Shown: positions 1 to 7,439 of the stretch, piece after piece
Layout of the letters: every line of letters starts with the position of its first letter
How positions within the stretch are numbered: position 1 is the first letter of the stretch
Assembly: GCF_047795645.1 (NCBI RefSeq)
Contig: NZ_CP181045.1
Location: 4,030,001-4,094,000 of the forward strand
Length of the DNA stretch: 64,000 nt
DNA from: Salipaludibacillus sp047795645
Lineage (GTDB): Bacteria > Bacillota > Bacilli > Bacillales > Salisediminibacteriaceae
Reading direction: 5' to 3'
Notes under the pieces: generated by a model
Told to the model about the DNA's origin: nothing
The model's database searches: none
The model's input: the letters and a program-made list of their open reading frames with translations, nothing else
Position numbers and translations under genes: made by a program

Positions 1-207
1 AAAGTAGAGAAATTTTTGAAAAGGTGGCGTCCTAATTTATTGCGGGCAAAAGGGTACCTTTATGTGAAAGAAGAGTGTTACTTGTTACAGCATGTTATGA
101 AGAGAACTGATTGGGAACCATCAAATTACCAGGGGAGACAGTATTTAGTACTAATAGGCATAGATTTAAACATTGAAGAAATACAACAAGAGTGGGAAAA
201 AGCATAA
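1..207 (+). CDS. CobW/COG0523 GTPase, C-terminal fragment (cut by window edge)
   Basis: The reading frame is open from base 1 and ends with TAA at 205-207. The residues LLRAKGYLYV early on and the closing LVLIGIDLN, followed by a short acidic helix, are the signature of the CobW C-terminal domain in G3E-family GTPases, proteins that deliver metals such as zinc or cobalt to client enzymes. The GTPase domain lies outside the window. A TTG at position 16 could mimic a start, but homology continues upstream of it, so this is an interrupted gene rather than a small one. A second, complete CobW gene lies 2.1 kb downstream, with two membrane-protein genes in between. That layout suggests one metal-homeostasis locus. 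Confidence 0.8.
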   Translation, partial: KVEKFLKRWRPNLLRAKGYLYVKEECYLLQHVMKRTDWEPSNYQGRQYLVLIGIDLNIEEIQQEWEKA

Positions 208-248
208 ATAGGGGTGCTGAATCATATTAAGCTTCAAATCAGCACTAT

Positions 249-269
249 AAATCGAAATGAATTCGATTC
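249..269. promoter_or_regulatory. Zur-like palindromic operator
   Basis: A 7-bp inverted repeat AATCGAA / TTCGATT with a 5-base spacer (ATGAA) lies 65 bases before the permease start. It agrees at 16 of 20 defined positions with the Bacillus Zur box pattern (AAATCGTAAT-N-ATTACGATTT) as I remember it. A 7-bp hairpin at 214-245 without a T-run separates it from the previous gene. The CobW-permease context fits zinc-starvation control. The identity of the regulator is inferred. Confidence 0.45.
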
Positions 270-333
270 ATGTCATGTTCTTGACCTCGTCCACATATAT
301 TATCTAACAAATGGATAGTTTGTGGAGGCGTTT

Positions 334-1335
334 ATGATTAATCGAATCGAACGCAATTTAGCGGAAATAACATGTGTTGCTGTCCTATTTATAGTTTTTT
401 ATTTCACAATAATCAATGACCGAACCGTGATCGGGAACCTCTTTATCCCGCAGTCATTGCTAACGTTCAACACGATCTTCCTTAGTGTGTTAATTGAGGC
501 GCTACCTTTTGTGCTTGTTGGTGTATTCATAGCAGGGACGATCCAAGTCTTTGTAACAGAAGAACATATCAAAAAACTAATTCCGAAAAATCGAATCTTA
601 GCGATATTGATGAGTTGCTTTATTGGCGCCTTATTTCCGGCTTGTGAATGCGGGATTGTCCCAATTGTAAGAAGACTAGTTTCTAAAGGAGTACCTATTT
701 TTGCCGGAGTAGGGTTTCTTCTTACAGGGCCATTAATTAATCCGATTGTTATCTTTTCCACATATGTTGCTTTCGGACAAGATTTAAAAATAGCTCTATT
801 ACGCATGTTTTTGGGGCTTATTATTGCCTTAATTATCACAGCGATCATTAGCGTTTTCTTTAAAAGGAATCAGCTTAAAAGAAGCTCAATTACAAATGAA
901 TTTAACAATATAACTAATCGTTTTCCTCTCACCATGCGTATAAAAGCAATGTTTTTCCATTCAGTCGATGAGTTTTTTGATGTCGGCAAGTATTTAATTA
1001 TTGGAGGGGTGTTAGCTGCTTTTGTACAAACATATATTTCAACGAATGTCCTGTTAGGCATTGGGGAAGGTGTGTTTTATTCTACAGCTATCATGATGGG
1101 ACTTGCCTATTTATTGTCCTTATGTTCAGAAGCAGATGCTTTTATTGGTGCATCATTCCGTCATATATTTCCGGAAACTTCCTTGCTAGGATTTCTTATC
1201 TATGGACCGATGCTAGATTTAAAAAATACAGTCATGATGATGGCGGTATTTCGGCTTCGGTTTGTCATGGTACTCATGGTGGTCATCACTGTAACTGTGT
1301 TTGGTGTGTTAATGATTGTTCATCCTTGGATTTAA
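334..1335 (+). CDS. YraQ/DUF318 family permease (UPF0718)
   Basis: A 333-residue polytopic membrane protein with about eight hydrophobic segments. The motif ACECGIVP near residues 103-110, inside a helix pair, is the hallmark of the DUF318/ArsP_1-like permease superfamily, whose members move metal or metalloid species or organic anions across the membrane. The ATG at 334 is chosen because GGAGG at 324-328 sits five bases upstream; an in-frame GTG at 322 overlaps that site. The gene is followed 12 bases later by its usual partner, the TIGR03943/UPF0703 protein, and both lie between CobW GTPases. The pair corresponds to the B. subtilis YcgR/YcgQ arrangement. The substrate is unknown; zinc or another divalent metal is inferred from context. 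Confidence 0.85.
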   Translation: MINRIERNLAEITCVAVLFIVFYFTIINDRTVIGNLFIPQSLLTFNTIFLSVLIEALPFVLVGVFIAGTIQVFVTEEHIKKLIPKNRILAILMSCFIGALFPACECGIVPIVRRLVSKGVPIFAGVGFLLTGPLINPIVIFSTYVAFGQDLKIALLRMFLGLIIALIITAIISVFFKRNQLKRSSITNEFNNITNRFPLTMRIKAMFFHSVDEFFDVGKYLIIGGVLAAFVQTYISTNVLLGIGEGVFYSTAIMMGLAYLLSLCSEADAFIGASFRHIFPETSLLGFLIYGPMLDLKNTVMMMAVFRLRFVMVLMVVITVTVFGVLMIVHPWI

Positions 1336-1347
1336 GGAGCGGTAACT

Positions 1348-2160
1348 ATGATTATTCATCCTCAGCAGGCATTAAAGGCGATGATTTTATTACTTTTTTG
1401 TGGATTTCTTCTCATGTTGCATCATACAGGTGAGATAAATAGCTTCATTAACCCTAAATATTCATCGTTCAGCCAAGTAGCATCGGTTCTATTTTTATTG
1501 CTATTTTTCATTCAAGCTTCGAGAATATTTTTAACGAAGGAGCAAGCGGAAGATCACCAATATTGCAGTATTGTAGGCTGTAGTCATGAATTAGATGATG
1601 ATAAGACGAGAAAAAATATGATCGGTTATGTTATCGTTTGTCTTCCTTTAGTCACAGGATTTTTTCTTCCCTACAGTGAATTGGGTGCAGCGGAAGCATT
1701 GAATAGAGGAATATGTTATTCCACTAGTGAAACACATACAGGGCATTCACATGACATACCTGAAGTAAGTCTAAATGATATGGTGCATGCGATGATAGAA
1801 GAACCGGTTCTTATCATAGATAACGCCAATTTTGCGACTAGAATTCAAAGCATTCAAGCAGCGCCGACTCATTTTATTGGAAAACCAATTAAATTAGAAG
1901 GGTTTACTTTTGTTGATGAGTCAGTAGCAGATGGTAGTCCTATTCTGGCAAGGTTTATCGTCACACATTGTGTTGCTGATGCACATGTTACAGGGTTGAT
2001 ATTGTCGAGTGACGATGAGGAATTGTTGGAAGAGGATATTTGGGTGAGAGTTCAAGGGGTGCTTGATGTTAAACATGAAAACGGACAAATACTCCCAATA
2101 ATAGATGTGAAGCAATGGGAGAAAACAGATGAACAAAAGCAACCGTACGTCTACCCGTAA
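1348..2160 (+). CDS. TIGR03943/UPF0703 (YcgQ-type) permease partner
   Basis: A 270-residue protein. Three or four hydrophobic segments occupy roughly residues 10-125 and are followed by an extracytoplasmic domain with HTGHSHD near residue 135 and FIVTHCVADAH near residue 215, both plausible metal-ligand clusters. This two-part layout is typical of the TIGR03943 family that accompanies DUF318 permeases. AAGGAG lies just upstream of the ATG. The gene is translationally close to the permease (12-base gap) and almost certainly co-transcribed. It probably works as the second subunit of the transporter. Its exact role in the family is not established. Confidence 0.85.
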   Translation: MIIHPQQALKAMILLLFCGFLLMLHHTGEINSFINPKYSSFSQVASVLFLLLFFIQASRIFLTKEQAEDHQYCSIVGCSHELDDDKTRKNMIGYVIVCLPLVTGFFLPYSELGAAEALNRGICYSTSETHTGHSHDIPEVSLNDMVHAMIEEPVLIIDNANFATRIQSIQAAPTHFIGKPIKLEGFTFVDESVADGSPILARFIVTHCVADAHVTGLILSSDDEELLEEDIWVRVQGVLDVKHENGQILPIIDVKQWEKTDEQKQPYVYP

Positions 2161-2302
2161 CAATTATTTATTTGAAAAGGAAGGGGCACAAGAAGAAGGT
2201 GGTTGTGCCCTATGCGAGCTATTTTCAGTAAAAGAAAGGTCACAAGAGAGAGTGATTCAGACTAATAGCGGATTGGGAATTTGGGAAACGGTCTATGAAT
2301 AA
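2129..2302 (+). CDS. Possible 57-residue ORF with CxxC, overlapping repeat sequence
   Basis: An ATG at 2129, preceded by GGGAG at a suitable distance, opens a 57-codon frame that overlaps the end of the previous gene by 32 bases and ends at TAA 2300-2302. The product would be hydrophilic and contain CALC, a possible metal-binding pair. The same DNA aligns with two diverged copies of the 53-bp repeat found at 8.8-9.2 kb, so the frame may be an accident of repeat sequence. I do not recognise the protein. Confidence 0.25.
   Translation: MNKSNRTSTRNNYLFEKEGAQEEGGCALCELFSVKERSQERVIQTNSGLGIWETVYE
2172..2300. repeat. Two diverged copies of the 53-bp intergenic repeat
   Basis: The stretch from GAAAAGGAAGGGGCACAAG (about 2173) and the stretch from GAAAGGTCACAAGAGAG (about 2233) align along most of their length with the 53-bp unit tandemly repeated at 8774-9170. 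The shared CACAAG core recurs at 2187 and 2241, 54 bases apart, matching the array period. I estimate 70-78 percent identity by eye. Confidence 0.55.
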
Positions 2303-2350
2303 TCTAGGACCAAGATAATATCAAAAATTATATTTCAAGAGGAGTCTAAC

Positions 2351-3529
2351 ATGAATAAGAGAATTCCAGTTACTGTGTTAAGTGGTTATTTAGGAGCAGG
2401 AAAAACAACTTTACTGAATCATATCTTACAAAACAAAGAAAACATGAAGGTTGCGGTCATCGTTAATGATATGAGTGAAGTAAACATTGATGCATCAATG
2501 ATTAAGAAAGGAGGTTTCGTGCGTTCAGAGGAAAAATTAGTAGAATTACAAAATGGCTGTATTTGTTGTACCTTACGAGAAGATTTAATTATTGAAGTGG
2601 AGAAGCTAGTACTGGCAGGGGATATTGATTATATCGTCATTGAATCGACGGGAATCTCGGAGCCAATTCCAGTTGCGCAATCTTTTACATACATGGATGA
2701 AGAATTAGGTATTAATCTAGCTGAATTATGTCGACTAGATACGATGGTCACTGTTGTTGATGCAAACCGTTTTTGGGATGACTATTCATCTGGCGAAAAT
2801 TTACTCGAGCGAAAACAAACAGATGATGAAAATGATGAGAGAGAAGTAGCTGATTTATTGACGGATCAAATTGAATTTGCAAATGTAATTATCGTGAATA
2901 AAGCTGATCTAATCGATTCGGCTGATCTTCAGGAATTAAAAGCGATCTTACGAAAACTAAATCTCGAAGCATCAATTATAGAAAGTGTTCACTCAAATGT
3001 TTCATTAAATTGGATAATTAACACGCACTTGTTTGATTTTGAAAAAGTAAGTCAAGGTGCAGGATGGATGAAAGAGCTGAATGAAGAGCATATTCCTGAA
3101 ACAGATGAATATGGGATACATTCTTTTGTTTATCGCCGAAAACGTCCATTTCATCCGGAAAGATGGATGAGTTGGTTAGAGGATTGGCCAGAAGAAATTG
3201 TTCGAGCAAAAGGTTTCTTTTGGCTTTCTTCACGGAATGATTCGTCAGGGTTACTTTCGCAAGCAGGATCTTCCTTATCTATTCAAGCAGCAGGAGAGTG
3301 GGTAGCTACTTATACTTTAGAAGAACAGGACAAGCTGTTAAAAGACGATCCGGAGTTAATTGAACGATGGGACCCGAATTTTGGCGATAGGATGACTGAG
3401 CTAGTTTTTATAGGAATTCAGATGAAACAACAAGAAGTAGAGGATTCACTAGATACATGTTTATTGACAGAGAAAGAAATGAAACAAAATTGGGATACAT
3501 TTATAGATAACCTTCCAGAATTTAATTGA
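2351..3529 (+). CDS. CobW/YciC-type metallochaperone GTPase
   Basis: A 392-residue G3E GTPase. The Walker A motif GYLGAGKTT is at residues 12-20, the family metal site CICC (CxCC) at 70-73, the G4 motif NKAD near 183-186 and a CobW C-terminal domain after about residue 275. An acidic linker lies near residues 155-170. The start follows AAGAGGAG with good spacing. Length and the CxCC motif match YciC/ZigA-type zinc chaperones, which are usually Zur-controlled and thought to load zinc into essential enzymes during starvation. The metal is inferred from context only. A long spacer separates it from the permease pair, so it may have its own promoter. Confidence 0.88.
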   Translation: MNKRIPVTVLSGYLGAGKTTLLNHILQNKENMKVAVIVNDMSEVNIDASMIKKGGFVRSEEKLVELQNGCICCTLREDLIIEVEKLVLAGDIDYIVIESTGISEPIPVAQSFTYMDEELGINLAELCRLDTMVTVVDANRFWDDYSSGENLLERKQTDDENDEREVADLLTDQIEFANVIIVNKADLIDSADLQELKAILRKLNLEASIIESVHSNVSLNWIINTHLFDFEKVSQGAGWMKELNEEHIPETDEYGIHSFVYRRKRPFHPERWMSWLEDWPEEIVRAKGFFWLSSRNDSSGLLSQAGSSLSIQAAGEWVATYTLEEQDKLLKDDPELIERWDPNFGDRMTELVFIGIQMKQQEVEDSLDTCLLTEKEMKQNWDTFIDNLPEFN

Positions 3530-3670
3530 GAAAATAGAGCGTCCAAATTGATTAGTCTTTTCATAAACAAGATCCGATATTACAAAATAAATTATGCCAA
3601 AATGAACCCTGTTCCATGAAAATTGCTGCCACTTTTTAGCTACATATGTAGGAATTTGATTAACAGTTTT

Positions 3671-3701
3671 TTGAAAAAATAGCCTTTTCCCGTGTTAAAA
3701 T
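3671..3701 (+). promoter_or_regulatory. Sigma-A-like promoter for the 3750 gene
   Basis: TTGAAA at 3671-3676 and TAAAAT at 3696-3701 are separated by 19 bases, with an extended -10 TG at 3693-3694. The predicted start of transcription is about 40 bases before the ribosome site of the next gene. Confidence 0.45.
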
Positions 3702-3749
3702 GAATGCAAATCACAAGCAGATTAACATTTTAAAAGGGAGAGGGTTTAT

Positions 3750-4385
3750 TTGGTTATCGATAAAAGAAAATATAGAAAAAAAGGAAATTCAGTTGGCTTT
3801 TATTTAGTTGTATGCATTATGATTACATATGGAGTTACTCATTTAATGAATCTTCAATTGTGGAATCTTCCGTTTAATCCAATTGATTACGTCTTGAAAC
3901 CTTTTATGATCATTCCGTTTACTTACATATTTATTAGACTACTCATCAATTGGACAACCTATACTTGGAATAGATTGAAGCAACTACGCTTCGTTTATAA
4001 TGGGAAATTTATCTTTAAGGTGGTAGAGAAGAGGTTACCAATTTATATGATCGATGAAAGCTACTTAAATAAGGGTTATCACATCAATGGTAATATAATA
4101 GTAGATATGCGAATTAAAAATACGGGGAATCAACTTTTCAAAGATGACATAGATGTTGTGAAGTTATACAATAAAAACAATCATATAAATATACGAAATT
4201 TAATAGAGAAAGCAAACCTTATTATAAGAGACACGGCATATAAGGGAAAAGCCATAACATTTTTAATAGATAGTAAAGAAGAAAGGAATCGAATGGTAGC
4301 TAATATCTGGCTTAGACTAATATGCAATCCCCATTCTAAATCTACAAAAGGTGATATTGATACGATTCTAAATTTAGTTTATTAA
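3750..4385 (+). CDS. Hypothetical membrane-anchored protein
   Basis: A 211-residue basic protein I do not recognise. Two hydrophobic helices (about residues 16-36 and 47-67) are followed by a cytoplasmic domain of about 140 residues rich in Lys, Asn and Ile, with a mixed alpha/beta look. The start is TTG at 3750, supported by GGGAGAGGG six bases upstream; no ATG is available nearby. Its own promoter-like sequence precedes it and no operon partner is evident, so it appears monocistronic. No signal peptide cleavage site or catalytic motif was seen. Confidence 0.6.
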   Translation: MVIDKRKYRKKGNSVGFYLVVCIMITYGVTHLMNLQLWNLPFNPIDYVLKPFMIIPFTYIFIRLLINWTTYTWNRLKQLRFVYNGKFIFKVVEKRLPIYMIDESYLNKGYHINGNIIVDMRIKNTGNQLFKDDIDVVKLYNKNNHINIRNLIEKANLIIRDTAYKGKAITFLIDSKEERNRMVANIWLRLICNPHSKSTKGDIDTILNLVY

Positions 4386-4799
4386 ATGGGGTGTCACTAA
4401 TTAAATTTTTAACTAGTGTTGAGAATAGAAGCAGCTTTTTAAAAGCTTGGGAGGCGGCATTATCGTCGACTTCTCTGGCTTTTTGCATTTATATGGATTT
4501 TTTTAGTGTTTACCTTAAGAAATAATCTCACAAAAGATGGAAAATTATTTGAAACCTTTGATATAGTACGAACGTAAATGAAGATCAGTCAAATAAAAAT
4601 GGAATAGACATGCCATCACTCATTAAGAAAAGGTATAATACCCTATAAAATTGATCGAATCATATGAATATCTGTCGATTTTTGTCAAAGTAAGACTAAA
4701 GTCTTATAAATAAATATTGCTTAGGTGTCTTCAATTATTGGAAAAAATTATATATTATGAAATAAGAGAAATGTTAATTTTATTTAGGGGGGAATTTAT
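4386..4799. other. Gene-free stretch with weak hairpins
   Basis: No credible coding frame was found. A palindrome AGCTTTTTAAAAGCT at 4433-4447 and a T-run near 4480 may together end transcription of the previous gene. The rest is AT-rich and presumably holds the promoter of the 4800 gene; the GGGGGG ribosome site directly precedes its ATG. Confidence 0.4.
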
Positions 4800-5369
4800 A
4801 TGAACGAACAAAAAATATATGTTCTCCTTACTGATACAGGGACGCTTCTTACAAGAATGATCAAACTTTACACAAAAGATCCCTATAATCATGCATCTAT
4901 TTCTTTTGACCCTCATTTAGTAAATGTCTATAGTTTTGGGAGAAAAACTGTTAGTAATCCATTTATAGGTGGATTCGTCAAAGAAAATATGCGAGACAAT
5001 ATTTTTAAACAAGCTAGGTGTGCTATTTATAGTTGCAATGTCACTAGCGATCAACTTCAAAAAATGAGATATTATATTGAACAAATTGAAGCGGAAAAAC
5101 ATCTCTACCGTTATAATTTTTTAGGCTTATTCGCGGTAACGTTCAACAAGCGGATGGTAAGAAAGAATGCGTTCTTTTGTTCAGAATTTGTTGCAACTGT
5201 CTTGCAGGATTGTAATGTTACTGGATACAAAAAGGTTTCATCTCTTGTTACACCAAATGATTTAATAGAGAATGCTAGTTTCCAATTGGAATATGAAGGG
5301 AACTTAGAAGATTTTTATAAACAGATGGAATTACAACCAAGTGTTGAATTGGCGTACATGAGAATCTAG
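4800..5369 (+). CDS. YiiX/YycO-like permuted NlpC/P60 cysteine hydrolase
   Basis: A 189-residue protein. NHASISF places a histidine at residue 31 and FFCSEFV places a cysteine at residue 127. This His-before-Cys order is that of the circularly permuted papain-like (YiiX/YebB, YycO) group of the NlpC/P60 superfamily, which act on amide or thioester bonds. No signal peptide is visible, so a cytoplasmic or membrane-peripheral location is likely. A very strong Shine-Dalgarno (AGGGGGGAA) precedes the ATG. The natural substrate of this subgroup is uncertain. Confidence 0.75.
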   Translation: MNEQKIYVLLTDTGTLLTRMIKLYTKDPYNHASISFDPHLVNVYSFGRKTVSNPFIGGFVKENMRDNIFKQARCAIYSCNVTSDQLQKMRYYIEQIEAEKHLYRYNFLGLFAVTFNKRMVRKNAFFCSEFVATVLQDCNVTGYKKVSSLVTPNDLIENASFQLEYEGNLEDFYKQMELQPSVELAYMRI

Positions 5370-5416
5370 CTATTATATAATTTTACTGTTTTGATTCAGG
5401 TCTTGGAGGTCATCAA

Positions 5417-6724
5417 ATGAAAAAAATCAACATGAATTTTGCAATAATACTTAGCATTATTTTTTTGTTACTAGCATGTAGCAATGATGAGGATACAAAT
5501 GAATCAGCTTCCAATTCTGAAGGAGGGGCTACAATAGACACTTTAGATGGTTATTGGGAAGGTGAAATTCTAATTCCAGATCAACCTCTTCCAATTATTT
5601 TGGAGTTCGAAAACGAGAGTGGAGCAATCAGTATTCCAGTGCAAGGCTTACAAGATTATCCGTTAAGTAGGATTGAACTAAAAGAATCGGAGCTGCTTTT
5701 CGATATGGATCTGCAAGGACAGGAAATCAGCTTTGCTGGTCAATTGAAACAAGAGCAAATCTCGGGAACATTTACTCAGCAAGAACAAACCTTCCCTTTC
5801 GAACTAATAAAAGGAAGCAAAGAAGAAGCTGAAGTGGAGGATAGTGAATTAGAAGAAGTAGTCCAAGTCAAAGGTGGAGCGATGGAGGGGAAAGTCGAAA
5901 TGCCAGAAGGAGATGGCCCCTTTCCCGTTTCGATTATTATTGCAGGCTCGGGCCCAACAGATAAAGATGGTAATTCCGCAGCAATGCCGGGGAAAAACAA
6001 CGGTTTAAAAATGCTCGCGGAGGACTTGGCTTCGCAAGGAATAGCAAGTATTCGCTACGACAAGCGGGGTGTTGGTACAAACATGACTTTAGTAAGCAGT
6101 GAAGAAGACTTACGTTTCGAAGATTATATCGGAGATGCCGCAGCATGGATCGAACATGCTAAAGGCAGTGATTTGTTTTCAAGTGTTAGCGTGATCGGTC
6201 ATAGTGAAGGCTCACTGATTGGCATGGCGGCCGCTTACAAGGCAGATGCGGAGGCATTTATCTCTCTTGCAGGAGCTGGAAGGCCAGTTGATGAGGTTTT
6301 ACTTGAACAAGTAGAAGCTCAGTTACCTAGTCATTTGTTTGAGGAATCAACAGATATTTTGGAACAACTTAAGCAAGGGGAGCGAGTGCAAGATATTAGT
6401 CCAGAATTGGAAAGTGTCTTTCGCTCATCCGTTCAGCCTTATATGATTTCTTGGCTTAAATACAATCCTAAAGAAGAATTAGAAAAACTAGACATTCCAG
6501 TACTAATTATAAATGGAACAAGAGACATCCAAGTACCGGTGGCTGATGCAGAAAGATTGCATGAAGTTGATCAAAGTTCCGAATTGCTAATTATCGACGA
6601 TATGAACCATGTACTAAAGGATGCACCAGCTGATCAAGAAGGGAACATGGCGACATACTCTGACCCTAATCTCCCGTTAACAGATGGATTGGTGGATGAT
6701 ATCGCTGAATTTTTGAAAAATTAG
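5417..6724 (+). CDS. Alpha/beta-hydrolase lipoprotein (S33-type esterase/peptidase)
   Basis: A 435-residue lipoprotein. The signal peptide ends in LLLAC, giving lipid attachment at Cys21. Residues about 40-135 form a beta-rich N-terminal domain that resembles those found before some extracellular esterases. A hydrolase domain follows, with the oxyanion-region motif AGSGPTDKDGN near 176, RYDKRGVG near 213, nucleophile GHSEGS (Ser263), Asp370 in NGTRDI and His398 in MNHVL, so the triad is complete. GGAGG precedes the ATG. The gene is probably monocistronic, given the clear terminator downstream. It should sit on the outer face of the membrane; the substrate is unknown. Confidence 0.85.
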   Translation: MKKINMNFAIILSIIFLLLACSNDEDTNESASNSEGGATIDTLDGYWEGEILIPDQPLPIILEFENESGAISIPVQGLQDYPLSRIELKESELLFDMDLQGQEISFAGQLKQEQISGTFTQQEQTFPFELIKGSKEEAEVEDSELEEVVQVKGGAMEGKVEMPEGDGPFPVSIIIAGSGPTDKDGNSAAMPGKNNGLKMLAEDLASQGIASIRYDKRGVGTNMTLVSSEEDLRFEDYIGDAAAWIEHAKGSDLFSSVSVIGHSEGSLIGMAAAYKADAEAFISLAGAGRPVDEVLLEQVEAQLPSHLFEESTDILEQLKQGERVQDISPELESVFRSSVQPYMISWLKYNPKEELEKLDIPVLIINGTRDIQVPVADAERLHEVDQSSELLIIDDMNHVLKDAPADQEGNMATYSDPNLPLTDGLVDDIAEFLKN

Positions 6725-6747
6725 AGTGGTAGGATCAACAAAAAATG

Positions 6748-6785
6748 AGCCTGTTTTGAATATTATTTCAAAACAGGTTCTTTTT
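6748..6785 (+). terminator. Rho-independent terminator
   Basis: An 11-13-bp stem (CCTGTTTTGAA with TTCAAAACAGG) and six-base loop are followed by TTCTTTTTATTTT. It ends the lipoprotein-hydrolase transcript before ectA. Confidence 0.85.
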
Positions 6786-6895
6786 ATTTTGCCAATAAAA
6801 AACAATAACATACATATAGAATTATTTTCAAAAATTGGAGCAAATAATATTTATAATTGAACTACTTTTATTGAAACCTAAAGGAACAGTCAATT

Positions 6896-7414
6896 ATGAA
6901 CTTTAGGGAGGAGATTATTCTGTCAGTTACTATACCAGTTACATTACGAAAACCTAAGATAGAGGATGGTGGAAATGTTTGGCGACTGATTAAGAATACA
7001 GAAGTTCTTGATTTAAATTCTGCTTATTATTACTTGATTCTCTGCAAGTATTTTCAAAATACTTGCGTTGTTGCTGAAAGTGATCAAAGAGTAGTCGGTT
7101 TTGTATCGGCGTTCGTTCATCCTGATAATCCAAATGTTTTATTTGTTTGGCAAGTAGCGATTGACGAATCGCAAAAAGGAAAGGGAATAGCCTCTTCTCT
7201 CCTTGAAGAACTTATAAATAGAGAAGAATGCTCCAATATAAATATTATTGAAATGACCATATCACCTTCAAATAAAGCTTCACGAGGATTGTTCGAAAAA
7301 TTAGCAAAAAAACTAGAGACAAAAATGATTGAAACGGAGGCAATCTCGCCGGAAATTTTTCCGAACGAAAATCATGAGTCTGAGCAGACGTACCAAATTG
7401 GACCTTTTCATTAG
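6896..7414 (+). CDS. ectA: Diaminobutyrate acetyltransferase
   Basis: A GNAT-fold acetyltransferase of about 165-172 residues. It has LRKPKIEDGGNVWRLI near the N-terminus, NSAYYYLILCKYF near residues 41-53, FVWQVAID and the acetyl-CoA loop QKGKGIASSLL near 121-131, all typical of EctA, which makes N-gamma-acetyl-2,4-diaminobutyrate. The start is ambiguous. The ATG at 6896 has only a weak AAGGA ten bases upstream, whereas a strong AGGGAGGAG at 6905-6913 ideally serves a CTG at 6920, which would give 164 residues. The gene is followed 25 bases later by ectB. Confidence 0.9.
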   Translation: MNFREEIILSVTIPVTLRKPKIEDGGNVWRLIKNTEVLDLNSAYYYLILCKYFQNTCVVAESDQRVVGFVSAFVHPDNPNVLFVWQVAIDESQKGKGIASSLLEELINREECSNINIIEMTISPSNKASRGLFEKLAKKLETKMIETEAISPEIFPNENHESEQTYQIGPFH

Positions 7415-7439
7415 CGTAGAAAATGAAGGAGTGAATCAA

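Noticed and set aside
399..848. Long minus-strand frame inside the permease gene (and similar antisense frames elsewhere)
   Set aside because: It lies wholly within a well-supported gene, without ribosome sites or recognisable motifs.
4386..4799. Riboswitch or RNA gene in the 414-base spacer
   Set aside because: No recognisable conserved core or stable structure beyond short AT-rich hairpins.
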